Of a stretch of DNA of 36,624 nt, positions 15,388-25,276 are shown one piece after another (within the stretch, counting starts at the first letter, position 1; every line of letters begins with the position of its first letter). A program made the position numbers and the translations under genes. The notes beneath the pieces are model-generated. The model saw only the letters and a list, made by a program, of their open reading frames with translations, made no database searches and was not told where the DNA came from. Source of the stretch: Rikenella microfusus (GTDB lineage Bacteria; Bacteroidota; Bacteroidia; Bacteroidales; VadinHA17); NCBI GenBank assembly GCA_020722575.1, contig DYKN01000004.1, positions 101,364-137,987 of the forward strand. Direction: 5' to 3'.

Positions 15388-18354
15388 ATGGAAAAAAGAT
15401 TACGAGTTTTTCTACTGACGTTTATACTTGGGTTGTTTCTTACAGTAACAATATATGCCCAGGTTATACGTGTCACCGGAAGAGTCACTGATTCAGCTGA
15501 TGGAACGCCCCTTGCAGGAGTTACAATTCTTGAAAAAGGGACTGTTAATGGTACCATTACTGACTCTGGTGGTAATTACACCATTAATGTTTCACCGACA
15601 TCGGTTCTGCAGTTTTCCTTTGTGGGTTATTTGTCACAGGAGGTACCTGTAAATAATCGTACTTATATTGACGTTGCACTGGCAGTTGATGTACAGACTT
15701 TGCAGGAAGTAGTAGTAATAGGTTATGGGACCGTTACGAAAAAGGATGCAACAGGTTCGGTTGTTGCTGTAGGGGCGCGTGATTTTAACAAAGGTTCTAT
15801 TGCCAGACCACAGGACCTTATTGTTGGTAAAATACCCGGAGTGCAGATCACGAATTCAGGAGGTGATCCTACCTCAGGTGCTACCATAAGAATTAGGGGA
15901 GGTTCATCTCTTTCTGCAAGTAATGATCCTCTGATTGTCATTGACGGTGTGCCCGTTGATAATGCTGGAGTATCTGGAATGCCTAATCCTCTCAGCCTTG
16001 TCAACTCAAATGATATCGAATCGTTTACTGTTCTTAAAGATGCTTCTGCTACGGCTATTTATGGTTCCCGTGCATCAAACGGTGTTATAATTATTACAAC
16101 CAAAAAAGGGTCAACTGGAAGGCCTTTTAAAGTAACGTATGACGGAGCGGCGTCGGTCGGATTCAGGACAGGTGAAATAAAGATCCTGTCACCTGAAGAA
16201 TTCAGATCTGTTGTTTTCTCAAGATATGATGCCAATTCACCTGCCGCCCAGCTAATGGGTGAATCCAGCACCGACTGGCAGGAGGTTATATACCAGACTG
16301 CCACATCCTTTGACCATAATCTGAGTTTCTCAGGTAGTTATAAATTCTTACCTTATCGTTTCTCAGCAGGTTATACAAACGAAAAAGGACTTTTAAAGAC
16401 TTCGGGGCTTGAAAGATTTACTTCAGCTCTTAATTTGAACCCAAAGTACTTCGACAATCATCTTTCGATAAATGTCAATGCAAAATATATGAATATTCGG
16501 AACAGGTTTGCTGACCATGGAGCTATTGGTGCTGCAGTTTCAATGGATCCCACACAATCAGTCTATGATGAATCAAGCAGTGCATATGGTGGCTACTTTA
16601 CCTGGAAACAGCCTAACGGTGATCCAATAACTATTGGAGTAACAAGCAACCCACTTGCATTACTTGAACTCAGAGATGATAGATCCCTTGTTAACAGATT
16701 TCTCGGGAATGCGGAACTGGAATATAAACTTCATTTCCTTCCCGACCTTAAATTCACCCTCAATGCAGGACTTGATTATTCCTGGAGCGACGGGAAAGTG
16801 ATCGTTTCAGAAATGGCTGCATGGTACTGGAATTCGGGTAGAGGAAGATTCAATACTTATACCCAGAATAAGAAAAATGAACTTCTCGATTTTTATGCCA
16901 ATTACAAAAAAGATTTAGAGGCTATAAACAGTAGAATAGATTTCACAGCAGGATATTCATGGCAGCATTTTTACAGGGAAGGCAGTTATCTTGAAAGGAA
17001 CTATTCAAAAACAATTACCTATCAGGACAATGAGTATTTCACCGAAAGTTATCTTGTTTCGTTTTTCGGAAGGCTTAATTATATTTTGATGGACCGATAT
17101 CTGATAACTTTTACGCTGCGTGACGATGGGTCCTCGAAATTTGCAAAAGAAAATCGCTGGGGTCTTTTCCCATCACTCGCACTTGCATGGGATATTAAAG
17201 AAGAAGGATTTCTTAAGAATAGCAATCTTTTTAATTCCCTGAAGCTGCGTCTTGGATATGGAATTACAGGGCAGCAGGACATTGGAGGGGATTATCCTTA
17301 TCTGGCCAGATATACTTTTGGACAGGATAATGCAAGATACCAGTTCGGAAACAGTTTTGTTACAACATTGAGGCCTGAAGGGTATGACAGAAACCTTAAA
17401 TGGGAAGAGACTACGACATATAATATCGGACTTGATTTCGGGTTGTTGAAGGACAGGATAAGTGGTACTGTTGAGTATTACTACAGGCCTACAAAAGACC
17501 TGCTCAACACAATTGATGTTCCAGCAGGAACCAATCTTACAAACCGTATTACCACAAATGTCGGAAACCTCATCAACAAAGGATTTGAAGTGGCTTTGAA
17601 CTTCAGACCTATTGTAAATCCATCTTTTTCTTGGGATTTTGGTGTAAATGCAACATTCAACCAGAACGAGATAACAAAGCTTACCGCTGTCGACGACCCG
17701 ACATTTATTGGAGTTGAGACGGGAGGAATTTCCGGTGGTGTGGGTAATTATGTTCAGATAAATACTGTTGGTTATTCACGCAATACATTCTTCCTTGCAG
17801 AGCAAGTATATGATTCACAGGGTAAACCTGTAGATAACTTGTATGTAGACAGGGATGGGGATAGAACGGTTACATCACAGGGTCTTTCCGACAGGTACAG
17901 GATCAAAGATCCTTATCCAGATGCACTCATAGGTTTTAATTCAATGTTCAGATATAAAAATTTTGATTTGAGTTTTAACGGAAGAATAAGTCTTGGCAAC
18001 TATATTTATAACAATGTAGCATCAGGCAGTTCATATGCAGGCCTTTATGCCTCGGTAGGAGCCCTGGCTAATCTTCACAGAAGTATTCTTACTACAGGCT
18101 TCTCCAACCCTCAGTACTGGTCAGACCATTTCCTTGAAAATGGTTCATTCCTGAGAATGGATAATGTAAATCTGGGATACAATTTCGACAATCTTGCAGG
18201 TTCAACAGGTTCTCTGAGGGTCTATCTTTCGATTCAAAACCTCTTTGTTATTACCAGATACTCAGGTCTAGATCCTGAAGTATTTGATGGTATTGACAAT
18301 AATATTTATCCAAGGCCCAGAACTTTCATGCTTGGCGTAAGATTAGAGTTTTAA
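15388..18354 (+). CDS. SusC-like TonB-dependent outer-membrane transporter
   Basis: 988 residues. The order of parts is a signal peptide (1-25, ending IYAQ), a carboxypeptidase-like regulatory domain (about 28-105, VTGRVTDSADGTPLAGVTI), and the TonB-contact region LQEVVVIGYGTVTKKD. A plug domain follows (about 120-225, with IRIRGGSSLSASNDPLIVID and TAIYGSRASNGVIIITTKK), then a 22-strand-type barrel ending RPRTFMLGVRLEF. SusC proteins import oligosaccharides bound by the SusD lid using TonB energy. It heads the susC-D-E unit, with susD 18 bases downstream. From its neighbours the cargo is probably malto-oligosaccharide, though the GH53 gene leaves galactan possible. An AGGAGG sequence lies unusually far (about 27 bases) before the ATG. 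Confidence 0.96.
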   Translation: MEKRLRVFLLTFILGLFLTVTIYAQVIRVTGRVTDSADGTPLAGVTILEKGTVNGTITDSGGNYTINVSPTSVLQFSFVGYLSQEVPVNNRTYIDVALAVDVQTLQEVVVIGYGTVTKKDATGSVVAVGARDFNKGSIARPQDLIVGKIPGVQITNSGGDPTSGATIRIRGGSSLSASNDPLIVIDGVPVDNAGVSGMPNPLSLVNSNDIESFTVLKDASATAIYGSRASNGVIIITTKKGSTGRPFKVTYDGAASVGFRTGEIKILSPEEFRSVVFSRYDANSPAAQLMGESSTDWQEVIYQTATSFDHNLSFSGSYKFLPYRFSAGYTNEKGLLKTSGLERFTSALNLNPKYFDNHLSINVNAKYMNIRNRFADHGAIGAAVSMDPTQSVYDESSSAYGGYFTWKQPNGDPITIGVTSNPLALLELRDDRSLVNRFLGNAELEYKLHFLPDLKFTLNAGLDYSWSDGKVIVSEMAAWYWNSGRGRFNTYTQNKKNELLDFYANYKKDLEAINSRIDFTAGYSWQHFYREGSYLERNYSKTITYQDNEYFTESYLVSFFGRLNYILMDRYLITFTLRDDGSSKFAKENRWGLFPSLALAWDIKEEGFLKNSNLFNSLKLRLGYGITGQQDIGGDYPYLARYTFGQDNARYQFGNSFVTTLRPEGYDRNLKWEETTTYNIGLDFGLLKDRISGTVEYYYRPTKDLLNTIDVPAGTNLTNRITTNVGNLINKGFEVALNFRPIVNPSFSWDFGVNATFNQNEITKLTAVDDPTFIGVETGGISGGVGNYVQINTVGYSRNTFFLAEQVYDSQGKPVDNLYVDRDGDRTVTSQGLSDRYRIKDPYPDALIGFNSMFRYKNFDLSFNGRISLGNYIYNNVASGSSYAGLYASVGALANLHRSILTTGFSNPQYWSDHFLENGSFLRMDNVNLGYNFDNLAGSTGSLRVYLSIQNLFVITRYSGLDPEVFDGIDNNIYPRPRTFMLGVRLEF

Positions 18355-18372
18355 CCATAAAAAGGGAGAGAT

Positions 18373-19968
18373 ATGAAAACCAAATATTTTACAACAATAA
18401 CAGGCACAGTTGTATTGAGTACACTTGTGTTGACATCATGTCTTAAGGATCTGGATACAGTACCCATTGATCCACTCGTAATTACTTCAGCTACTGTTTA
18501 TGAAGACACTACTGCCTACAGGCAGGTACTTGCAAAATGTTATGCAGGTCTTGCAGTTTCGGGCCAGCAAGGGCCTCACGGAAATCCCGATATCAGCGGT
18601 ATTGACGAGGGATTTTCACAGTATCTGAGACAGTTCTGGCTTGCACAGGAACTGACAACTGATGAAGCAGTTATTGCATGGAATGATGGAACCCTGAAAG
18701 ATTATCATTTCCAGACATGGACTTCGGGAGGGGAATTTATCAAAGCACTTTATAATAGAATTTATTATCAAATTTCTCTGTGCAATGAATTTATCAGGGA
18801 GTCTACCGACGAAAAGCTTTCTGAAAGAGGTTTCTCAGATGCTGAGAAAGCAACAATCAGAATTTACAGGGCTGAAGCACGTTTCCTGAGGGCACTGAGT
18901 TATTACCATGCATTGGATCTTTTTGGCAACGTTCCTTTTGTGACTGAAAATGATAAAGTAGGAGCATTCCTTCCAACTCAGATTACACGCAGTGATCTGT
19001 TTAATTATCTTGAAACGGAACTTCTTGAGATCGAAGGTCAGTTGAAAGATGCAAAGACAAATGAGTATGGAAGGGCCGATAAAGCAGCTGCATGGATGCT
19101 TCTTTCAAAACTTTATCTTAATGCGACTGTTTATATAGGTGAGGAAAAATATACTGAAGCTCTTACCTGGATCAAAAAGGTTATTGCAAGTCCGTATTCG
19201 CTTGAGCCTGAATATGCTCATCTATTTCTTGCCGACAACAACCTTTGCAATGAGATTATTTTCCCAATTGCTTTTGACGGCGAAAGTACCAAAACCTGGG
19301 GAGGAACAACTTTTATTATCAATGCAGCCATTGGTGGGAATATGTCTCCTGCAGAGTTTGGTGTGGGAGGTGGTTGGGGAGGAACGCGTACAACTCCGCA
19401 ATTTGTAGACAAATTTCCTGACATCTCAGGGTTAACCGATAAAAGGGCTATGTTCCATACAAGCGGACAGTCAAAATCCATTTCAGATATATTCCTTTTT
19501 ACTGATGGTTATGCAATTAAGAAATGGAAAAATATCAAGAGAGACGGTACACCTGGTAAAGACAGAACACATCCCGACACTGATTTTCCTGTTTTCAGGC
19601 TTGCTGATGCTTATCTTATGTATGCTGAGGCTGTACTCAGGGGTGGTACAGGCGGGGATGTCGCAACAGCACTGAACTATGTTAATGCCATTAGGACAAG
19701 AGCTTATGGTAACACTTCAGGAAATATTACTTCTGGAGAACTTACTCTTGAATTTATTCTTGATGAAAGGGCCCGTGAACTATACTGGGAATGCCACAGG
19801 AGAACAGACCTCATCAGATTCGGTAAATTCAGTAATACGACTTACCTGTGGGAGTGGAAAGGAGGAATCAAGGAAGGTGCCTCTACATCCAGCCATCTCG
19901 ACCTTTTCCCGATACCATCATCAGATATTGGTGCTAATCCCAATTTGACTCAAAATCCCGGTTATTAA
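18373..19968 (+). CDS. SusD-like glycan-binding surface lipoprotein
   Basis: 531 residues with a lipoprotein signal ending LTSC (Cys23). The SusD/RagB fold is seen as TPR-like helices in the N-terminal half (RIYRAEARFLRALSYYHALDLFGNVPF, DKAAAWMLLSKLYLNATVYI). The C-terminal motif DFPVFRLADAYLMYAEAVLRGG is followed by ELTLEFILDERARELYWE and ends LFPIPSSDIGANPNLTQNPGY. SusD sits on the cell surface and delivers glycan to the SusC channel. A clear GGGAGAG ribosome site precedes the ATG. It is translated between susC and susE with 18- and 21-base gaps. Confidence 0.96.
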   Translation: MKTKYFTTITGTVVLSTLVLTSCLKDLDTVPIDPLVITSATVYEDTTAYRQVLAKCYAGLAVSGQQGPHGNPDISGIDEGFSQYLRQFWLAQELTTDEAVIAWNDGTLKDYHFQTWTSGGEFIKALYNRIYYQISLCNEFIRESTDEKLSERGFSDAEKATIRIYRAEARFLRALSYYHALDLFGNVPFVTENDKVGAFLPTQITRSDLFNYLETELLEIEGQLKDAKTNEYGRADKAAAWMLLSKLYLNATVYIGEEKYTEALTWIKKVIASPYSLEPEYAHLFLADNNLCNEIIFPIAFDGESTKTWGGTTFIINAAIGGNMSPAEFGVGGGWGGTRTTPQFVDKFPDISGLTDKRAMFHTSGQSKSISDIFLFTDGYAIKKWKNIKRDGTPGKDRTHPDTDFPVFRLADAYLMYAEAVLRGGTGGDVATALNYVNAIRTRAYGNTSGNITSGELTLEFILDERARELYWECHRRTDLIRFGKFSNTTYLWEWKGGIKEGASTSSHLDLFPIPSSDIGANPNLTQNPGY

Positions 19969-19989
19969 TAATAAAAAATTATTCTGGTT

Positions 19990-21060
19990 ATGAAAGCAAA
20001 ATATATATCAATGATTATCGCTTCGGGACTGGTTCTTTTAACTGCATGTGAAGAACTTCCCGAAGGGCCTTTCGTCAAAAACGAAAATGAGACTGTAAGG
20101 CCGGCTTTTGTTTCTCCAGCAGGAGGCACCAGCTTCGCAATAACCGAAGCTAATGAAAATAGTGTAATGACTACTTTCAAATGGAATTCCGCTGATTACG
20201 GATTCCAGGCAGCCGTCACATATACACTCGAGGTCTCAATCAACAACTTCAAAGATATCAACGATATCGGAGTGACAAATAAGACAGAACTGGAGATTCT
20301 GAATTCAAAAATAAATACAGTACTTCTTATTCTTGGCGCAGAACCAGATGTTTCAACTCCTGTCATGTGCAGGGTTAAGGCAGTTATTAATCCCAATATA
20401 CCCATTATTTATTCTGACACTTTAACAATTAATGTTAAACCTTTTGAGAAGTTAATTGAATACCCGAAACTTTATGTTCCGGGAAGCTACCAGGGATGGA
20501 ATCCGGCTGACGAAACAACTGTTATTACTTCTGCAAAGAGCGATGGTAAATATGAAGGTTATCTTTATTTCCCTGATGCAACTACAGAATTCAAGCTTCT
20601 CAAAGTTCCGGCATGGGAGCAGGATAATACAATCGGCGATCCTGACCCGAGTGGTATGTCGGGTACCTTGCAGATAGGAAACTGGGGAGGCAATAACATT
20701 AAGGTAACAGGCGGTCCCGGACAGTTCAGAATCAGAGCCGACCTAAACGAAGCAACATACTCATGGGTTAAAACAACCTGGGCACTCATTGGCGATGCCA
20801 CACCTGGCGGCTGGGGAACTGATACACCTATGACATACAACATTGGTGAAAATACATGGACAGTAACCGTGGATCTCATCGGTGGTAAAGCATTCAAATT
20901 CCGGGCTAACAATGCATGGGACATTAACCTCGGAGATACCGGAGGCGATAAGAAACTTGAATACAATGGTGATAATATCCCTGTCGCTGAAAACGGTAAC
21001 TACACTATTACCCTCGATCTGAGTAAAACGATTTACAAATATAAGATTGTAAAGAATTAA
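19990..21060 (+). CDS. SusE/SusF-like starch-binding lipoprotein
   Basis: 356 residues with lipobox LLTAC (Cys20). Residues about 30-150 form the SusE N-terminal Ig-like domain (VRPAFVSPAGGTSFAITEAN, then FKWNSADYGFQAAVTYTLEV). Two tandem carbohydrate-binding modules follow, at about 157-260 (YVPGSYQGWNPADETT, EGYLYFPDATTEFKLLK) and 261-356 (WALIGDATPGGWGTDTPM, KAFKFRANNAWDINLGD). These match the starch-binding modules of SusE/SusF, where aromatic residues hold alpha-glucan helices. Its presence is one of the best signs that the locus targets alpha-glucan. A terminator hairpin begins 18 bases after the stop. Confidence 0.9.
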   Translation: MKAKYISMIIASGLVLLTACEELPEGPFVKNENETVRPAFVSPAGGTSFAITEANENSVMTTFKWNSADYGFQAAVTYTLEVSINNFKDINDIGVTNKTELEILNSKINTVLLILGAEPDVSTPVMCRVKAVINPNIPIIYSDTLTINVKPFEKLIEYPKLYVPGSYQGWNPADETTVITSAKSDGKYEGYLYFPDATTEFKLLKVPAWEQDNTIGDPDPSGMSGTLQIGNWGGNNIKVTGGPGQFRIRADLNEATYSWVKTTWALIGDATPGGWGTDTPMTYNIGENTWTVTVDLIGGKAFKFRANNAWDINLGDTGGDKKLEYNGDNIPVAENGNYTITLDLSKTIYKYKIVKN

Positions 21061-21077
21061 ATCTTCACTTTTGCGGG

Positions 21078-21116
21078 AAAAGAGGTTATCGTCAGACAGA
21101 TGGTAACCTCTTTTTT
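21078..21116 (+). terminator. Rho-independent terminator after susE
   Basis: AAAAGAGGTTATC (21078-21090) pairs with GGTAACCTCTTTT (21102-21114) as a 13-bp stem with one T-G pair and an 11-base loop, running into six T. It separates susCDE from the GH53-GH13 pair, so downstream genes need read-through or their own promoter. Confidence 0.85.
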
Positions 21117-21285
21117 AACCTTAATGATATCAGAACAAGAAATAAAATCTTCACCTTCTTCACATCATGAGAAAGGCGTTAAGCTTATCGGTAGAAAATT
21201 CATAACAATTTAAATAGTATTGAACTGCTACACAAACATTAAACTATTTAGAAGAAAATTGAACGTAGTAAATGAAATAGAATAA

Positions 21286-22455
21286 ATGAACAAGATTTTA
21301 TCAATACTCATTTTTGCTCTTTTTCCTGTATTATTTCTTTCATGTAAAAGGCAGAACGAAGGTTCGGGGCATGGCAGGACCTATTATACATGTGACCAGT
21401 TTGTGATGGGAGCGGATCTCTCTTATGTAAATCAGATTCTGGAGCATAATGGTGTTTACAGAGATTCAGGGAAGGTCAAAGATCCTTATTTAATTTTCAG
21501 GCAATATGGGGCAAACGTGATAAGGTTCAGATTGTTTCATAATCCGGTATGGACCAGGGAAATATATTCACCCTCAGGGACTAAGATGTACAATGATTTC
21601 AATGATGTGAAAGAAGGGATCAGAAGGGCTAAAGAACAGGGGATGAAAGTATGTCTGGATTTTCATTATTCCGACACCTGGGCTGATCCTTCAAAACAAA
21701 AAAAACCTGCTGCATGGGAATCACTTGACCTAGTTACCTTGCGAGACTCTCTTTATAATTATACTTTTAATACTTTAAAAAAACTCGATGGGGAAGGATT
21801 AATGCCAGAATATGTTCAGCCTGGAAATGAGATTAATCCGGGTTTCTTATCGCCTGAAGGAGCCCGATGGAATGGAAATGAAAGCACTATGATTTACCTT
21901 CTTAACGGAGCAATAAGTGCAATACGTGATGCCAGTGTCACAGCATCTATAAAACCTAAAGTAATTATACACATAGCTCAGCCAGAAAATGCGGATCCAT
22001 GGTTTAATGGGCTGGCTGAAAAAGGATTTACTGATTACGATATTATTGGTCTATCTTATTATTACATCTGGTCAGGAGTAAAGCTCGAAGAGCTTGATAA
22101 TTACATATCAATGCTTAAAACAAAATACTCAAAAGATATAATGATAATGGAAACAGCTTATCCATGGACCACCGAAAATGCTGATAACTATCATAATATT
22201 ATTGATACGGAGAAATTAACTGATAGATTCCCGGCAACAACTGAAGGGCAATTTGCATATTTAAAATCATTGACACAGGAAGTTCTTGATGGGGGTGGGA
22301 AAGGAATATTTTACTGGGAACCTGCCTGGATAACCTCAGATATGAAAGACTTGTGGGGTACAGGCTCTGCCTGGGACTGTAATACTCTGTTCGATTTTCA
22401 GGGTAATACTATCAAGGGAATAAATTTTATGACCGAAAAATATTCATTCAGGTAA
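21286..22455 (+). CDS. GH53 endo-beta-1,4-galactanase-like lipoprotein
   Basis: 389 residues with lipobox LFLSC (Cys20). GH53 features are clear: FVMGADLSYVNQILEHNGVY near the start, VIRFRLFHNPVW, VCLDFHYSDTWADPSKQKKP, the acid/base Glu182 in VQPGNEINPGF, and the nucleophile Glu289 in IMIMETAYPW. Both catalytic residues are present, so it should be active. Characterised GH53 enzymes cut beta-1,4-galactan and arabinogalactan I. The gene lies 225 bases after susE, past a terminator, and 31 bases before a GH13 gene, which is surprising in an otherwise alpha-glucan locus. Confidence 0.93.
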   Translation: MNKILSILIFALFPVLFLSCKRQNEGSGHGRTYYTCDQFVMGADLSYVNQILEHNGVYRDSGKVKDPYLIFRQYGANVIRFRLFHNPVWTREIYSPSGTKMYNDFNDVKEGIRRAKEQGMKVCLDFHYSDTWADPSKQKKPAAWESLDLVTLRDSLYNYTFNTLKKLDGEGLMPEYVQPGNEINPGFLSPEGARWNGNESTMIYLLNGAISAIRDASVTASIKPKVIIHIAQPENADPWFNGLAEKGFTDYDIIGLSYYYIWSGVKLEELDNYISMLKTKYSKDIMIMETAYPWTTENADNYHNIIDTEKLTDRFPATTEGQFAYLKSLTQEVLDGGGKGIFYWEPAWITSDMKDLWGTGSAWDCNTLFDFQGNTIKGINFMTEKYSFR

Positions 22456-22486
22456 AGAATATAAAAATATATTATAAAAAAATCCG

Positions 22487-25276
22487 ATGAAATCATTTCT
22501 GGTATCGGCAATCATTTTAATTGTTTTTACAGGGTTTCTGAAGGGGCAGATGGTTACAACCGATCCGGTGGTTCCTGTTCTGGGCAAAACCATCAGGATA
22601 TTTTATGATACAAGCAAAGACCCTGGAGAACTTAATAATTACACGGGGGATATATATGTACATACCGGACTAATACTTGAAGGAAATCCGAACTGGCAGA
22701 AAGTAATCGGGACATGGGCAAATAATGCAACACAGCCAAAACTTAATTATCTTGGGAATTACAGGTATGAATTTGTTATTTCACCCAGTATTGAAGTATT
22801 TTATAATGTTCTGCTGGGAGAAAAGGTTAAAAAAATTGCTCTTGTTTTCAGAAATGCAGACGGGACTAGACAGACAAGACCCGACATCTTTATAGATGTT
22901 TTTGAACAAGGATTAAATGTAGTTTTCACACTTCCAGAAAGGTTTTCAATTGTTGCCGATTTGAATACTCTTGTAAAAGTTAGTGCATCGTCAACAAATG
23001 CTGATTCAGTTTCACTTTACATCAACAACATTTATCGTAAGAGCGGAAATACACCTGAACTTGTAACCGACACTCTTATGACCGACCAATATGGTGAATT
23101 CTGGGTTAAGGCAATAGCATGGGACCTTCCATCTTTTGCTGCCGATTCATTTTTCTGTTATGTCAGAAGGCCGGTAGTTACAGAAGAAATTCCTCAGGGC
23201 ATATCAGACGGAATAAATTATGTGAGCGACACCTCGGTGATTCTTGTCCTTCATGCTCCATACAAAAACTATGTTTTTGCAATAGGCGATTTTACAGACT
23301 GGCTTGCGAATGAGAAGGCGTATATGAAGGTTACTCCTGATAATGAACGTTACTGGGTTAGAATTGACGGATTGGATCCGGAGAAAGAGTACAGGTTTCA
23401 GTACTTAGTTGATGGAAATCTTAATATTGCTGATCCATATGCCGACAAAATACTTGACCAGTTTAATGACGATTATATTGCCGATACAACATATCCTGAA
23501 CTGATCAAATATCCGAAAGATAAAACAACAGGTATGGTTTCGGTTTTGCAAACTGCTCAAACACAATATCAGTGGAAAAATACATCTTTCAGTTCTCCTC
23601 CGGCAAATAAGCTGGTTATTTATGAATTGCTTGTAAGAGATTTTATTGCAGCTCATGATTTCAAAACACTATCTGACACACTTGGGTACCTTAAAGAACT
23701 GGGGGTAAATGCTATAGAACTAATGCCTGTAACTGAGTTTGAAGGAAATTTAAGCTGGGGATATAATGTATCTTTTTATTTTGCGCCCGATAAATATTAT
23801 GGACCGAAAAATTATCTCAAGGCATTTATTGACAGCTGTCACAGCAAAGGTATTGCAGTGATAATGGATTTGGTTCTGAATCATTGTTACGGGCAATCAC
23901 CATTTGTGCAGCTTTATCTTGATTATTATGGGACAGAGGAAATAGTGATGAAAACGCCAAATCCCTGGTTTAATGCTGTTTCTCCAAATCCGGTTTATAA
24001 ATGGGGTGCAGATTTCAATCATGAAAGTCCTGCGACACAGAAACTTGTTGACAGGATAACAGAGTACTGGCTTACTGAATACCGGGTTGATGGATTCAGA
24101 TTTGATTTTACAAAAGGCTTCACAAATACTCCTGGCGAAGGTAGTGCATACGATGCATCGAGAATAGCTATTCTAAAAAGAATTGCAGATAAAATATGGG
24201 CGATCAATCCTTCAGCATATGTTATACTTGAACATTTTACCGCCAATGAGGAAGAAAGAGAGCTTGCTGAATATGGTATGCTGTTATGGGGTAATATGAA
24301 TTACCAGTTTGCAGAGGCTGTAATGGGATATTCATCTGACCTTTCCGGGGCAACACATCATTCAAGGGGCTGGAATGTGCCAAATCTGGTTGCATATATG
24401 GAGAGCCATGATGAAGAGAGAATTATGTACAAAGCTTTGACATATGGAGCTGCAACAACTGATTATAATGTCAAAAATATTGAAACAGCACTTAAGAGAG
24501 CTGAATTGGCTGCAGTCTTTCTGCTGAGTATCCCCGGGCCAAAAATGATATGGCAGTTCGGTGAGCTCGGTTATGATATTTCAATTGATTTCAATGGCCG
24601 TACTGGTGAAAAACCTATTTTATGGTTTTATTATTCAATAATCCCAAGACTCAGACTCTACAGAGTTTACAGGGTGATGAACCTGCTCAGACAGGACCAA
24701 GAAGTATTTCACAGTTATAATTTTACATATTCCCTGTCAGGAATGCAGAAAAGTATACAGTTAAATTCACAGGACCTTAAAGTCAATGTTATCGGTAACT
24801 TTGACATAATACCTGCTACCTTTGTCCCGTCGTTTCAGAATACCGGGAAGTGGTATGAATATTTTACCGGAGACTCAATTAACGTTGTTTCTTTAAGTGA
24901 TCCTATTACACTTAATCCTGGCGAATACCGTCTTTACACTTCCGTAAAGCTTGAATCACCCGCAAGGTATCTTGGAATAGATAAAAATTTTATCAGTTAC
25001 AATGCACTTCAGCTGGTGGCATTCCCGAATCCTTCAGGAGACAGGTTTGTATTTGAAATAAATATTAATGGTGCCAGGCCACTTACTATTTCTGTTTTTA
25101 ACCCGGCTGGTTTGCTGATATGGCAGAAAAATATTATAGCCTTGCAGGAAAATATAATTGAATGGAATGGGAAAGATGCCGGAGGAAATGAAATTTCTCC
25201 TGGAATATATTTCGTTCATGTCAGAAGCGGCAATTTATACAAAGTATGCAAAATCATAAAAACAGAGAGGCCTTAG
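22487..25276 (+). CDS. Large secreted GH13 alpha-amylase-family enzyme with type IX sorting domain
   Basis: 929 residues. The order is a signal peptide (about 1-20) and an N-terminal beta domain (about 25-140), then an Ig-like stretch (140-230). A CBM48/E-set module follows (about 245-330, AIGDFTDW and YRFQYLVDG), then the GH13 barrel (about 375-720). Catalytic regions are DLVLNH (461-466), GFRFDF with nucleophile Asp540, ILEHF with acid Glu582, and ESHDEER with Asp642. The end (about 845-929, FPNPSGDRF to the C-terminus) is a Por/type IX secretion tail, so the enzyme is placed outside the cell. It would start glucan degradation at the surface. Its stop overlaps the stop of the facing GH13 gene by four bases. 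The exact specificity (amylase, pullulanase or other) is open. Confidence 0.92.
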   Translation: MKSFLVSAIILIVFTGFLKGQMVTTDPVVPVLGKTIRIFYDTSKDPGELNNYTGDIYVHTGLILEGNPNWQKVIGTWANNATQPKLNYLGNYRYEFVISPSIEVFYNVLLGEKVKKIALVFRNADGTRQTRPDIFIDVFEQGLNVVFTLPERFSIVADLNTLVKVSASSTNADSVSLYINNIYRKSGNTPELVTDTLMTDQYGEFWVKAIAWDLPSFAADSFFCYVRRPVVTEEIPQGISDGINYVSDTSVILVLHAPYKNYVFAIGDFTDWLANEKAYMKVTPDNERYWVRIDGLDPEKEYRFQYLVDGNLNIADPYADKILDQFNDDYIADTTYPELIKYPKDKTTGMVSVLQTAQTQYQWKNTSFSSPPANKLVIYELLVRDFIAAHDFKTLSDTLGYLKELGVNAIELMPVTEFEGNLSWGYNVSFYFAPDKYYGPKNYLKAFIDSCHSKGIAVIMDLVLNHCYGQSPFVQLYLDYYGTEEIVMKTPNPWFNAVSPNPVYKWGADFNHESPATQKLVDRITEYWLTEYRVDGFRFDFTKGFTNTPGEGSAYDASRIAILKRIADKIWAINPSAYVILEHFTANEEERELAEYGMLLWGNMNYQFAEAVMGYSSDLSGATHHSRGWNVPNLVAYMESHDEERIMYKALTYGAATTDYNVKNIETALKRAELAAVFLLSIPGPKMIWQFGELGYDISIDFNGRTGEKPILWFYYSIIPRLRLYRVYRVMNLLRQDQEVFHSYNFTYSLSGMQKSIQLNSQDLKVNVIGNFDIIPATFVPSFQNTGKWYEYFTGDSINVVSLSDPITLNPGEYRLYTSVKLESPARYLGIDKNFISYNALQLVAFPNPSGDRFVFEININGARPLTISVFNPAGLLIWQKNIIALQENIIEWNGKDAGGNEISPGIYFVHVRSGNLYKVCKIIKTERP

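Noticed and set aside
20565..20966. 133-codon open frame on the minus strand
   Set aside because: It lies opposite susE and is explained by its codon pattern.
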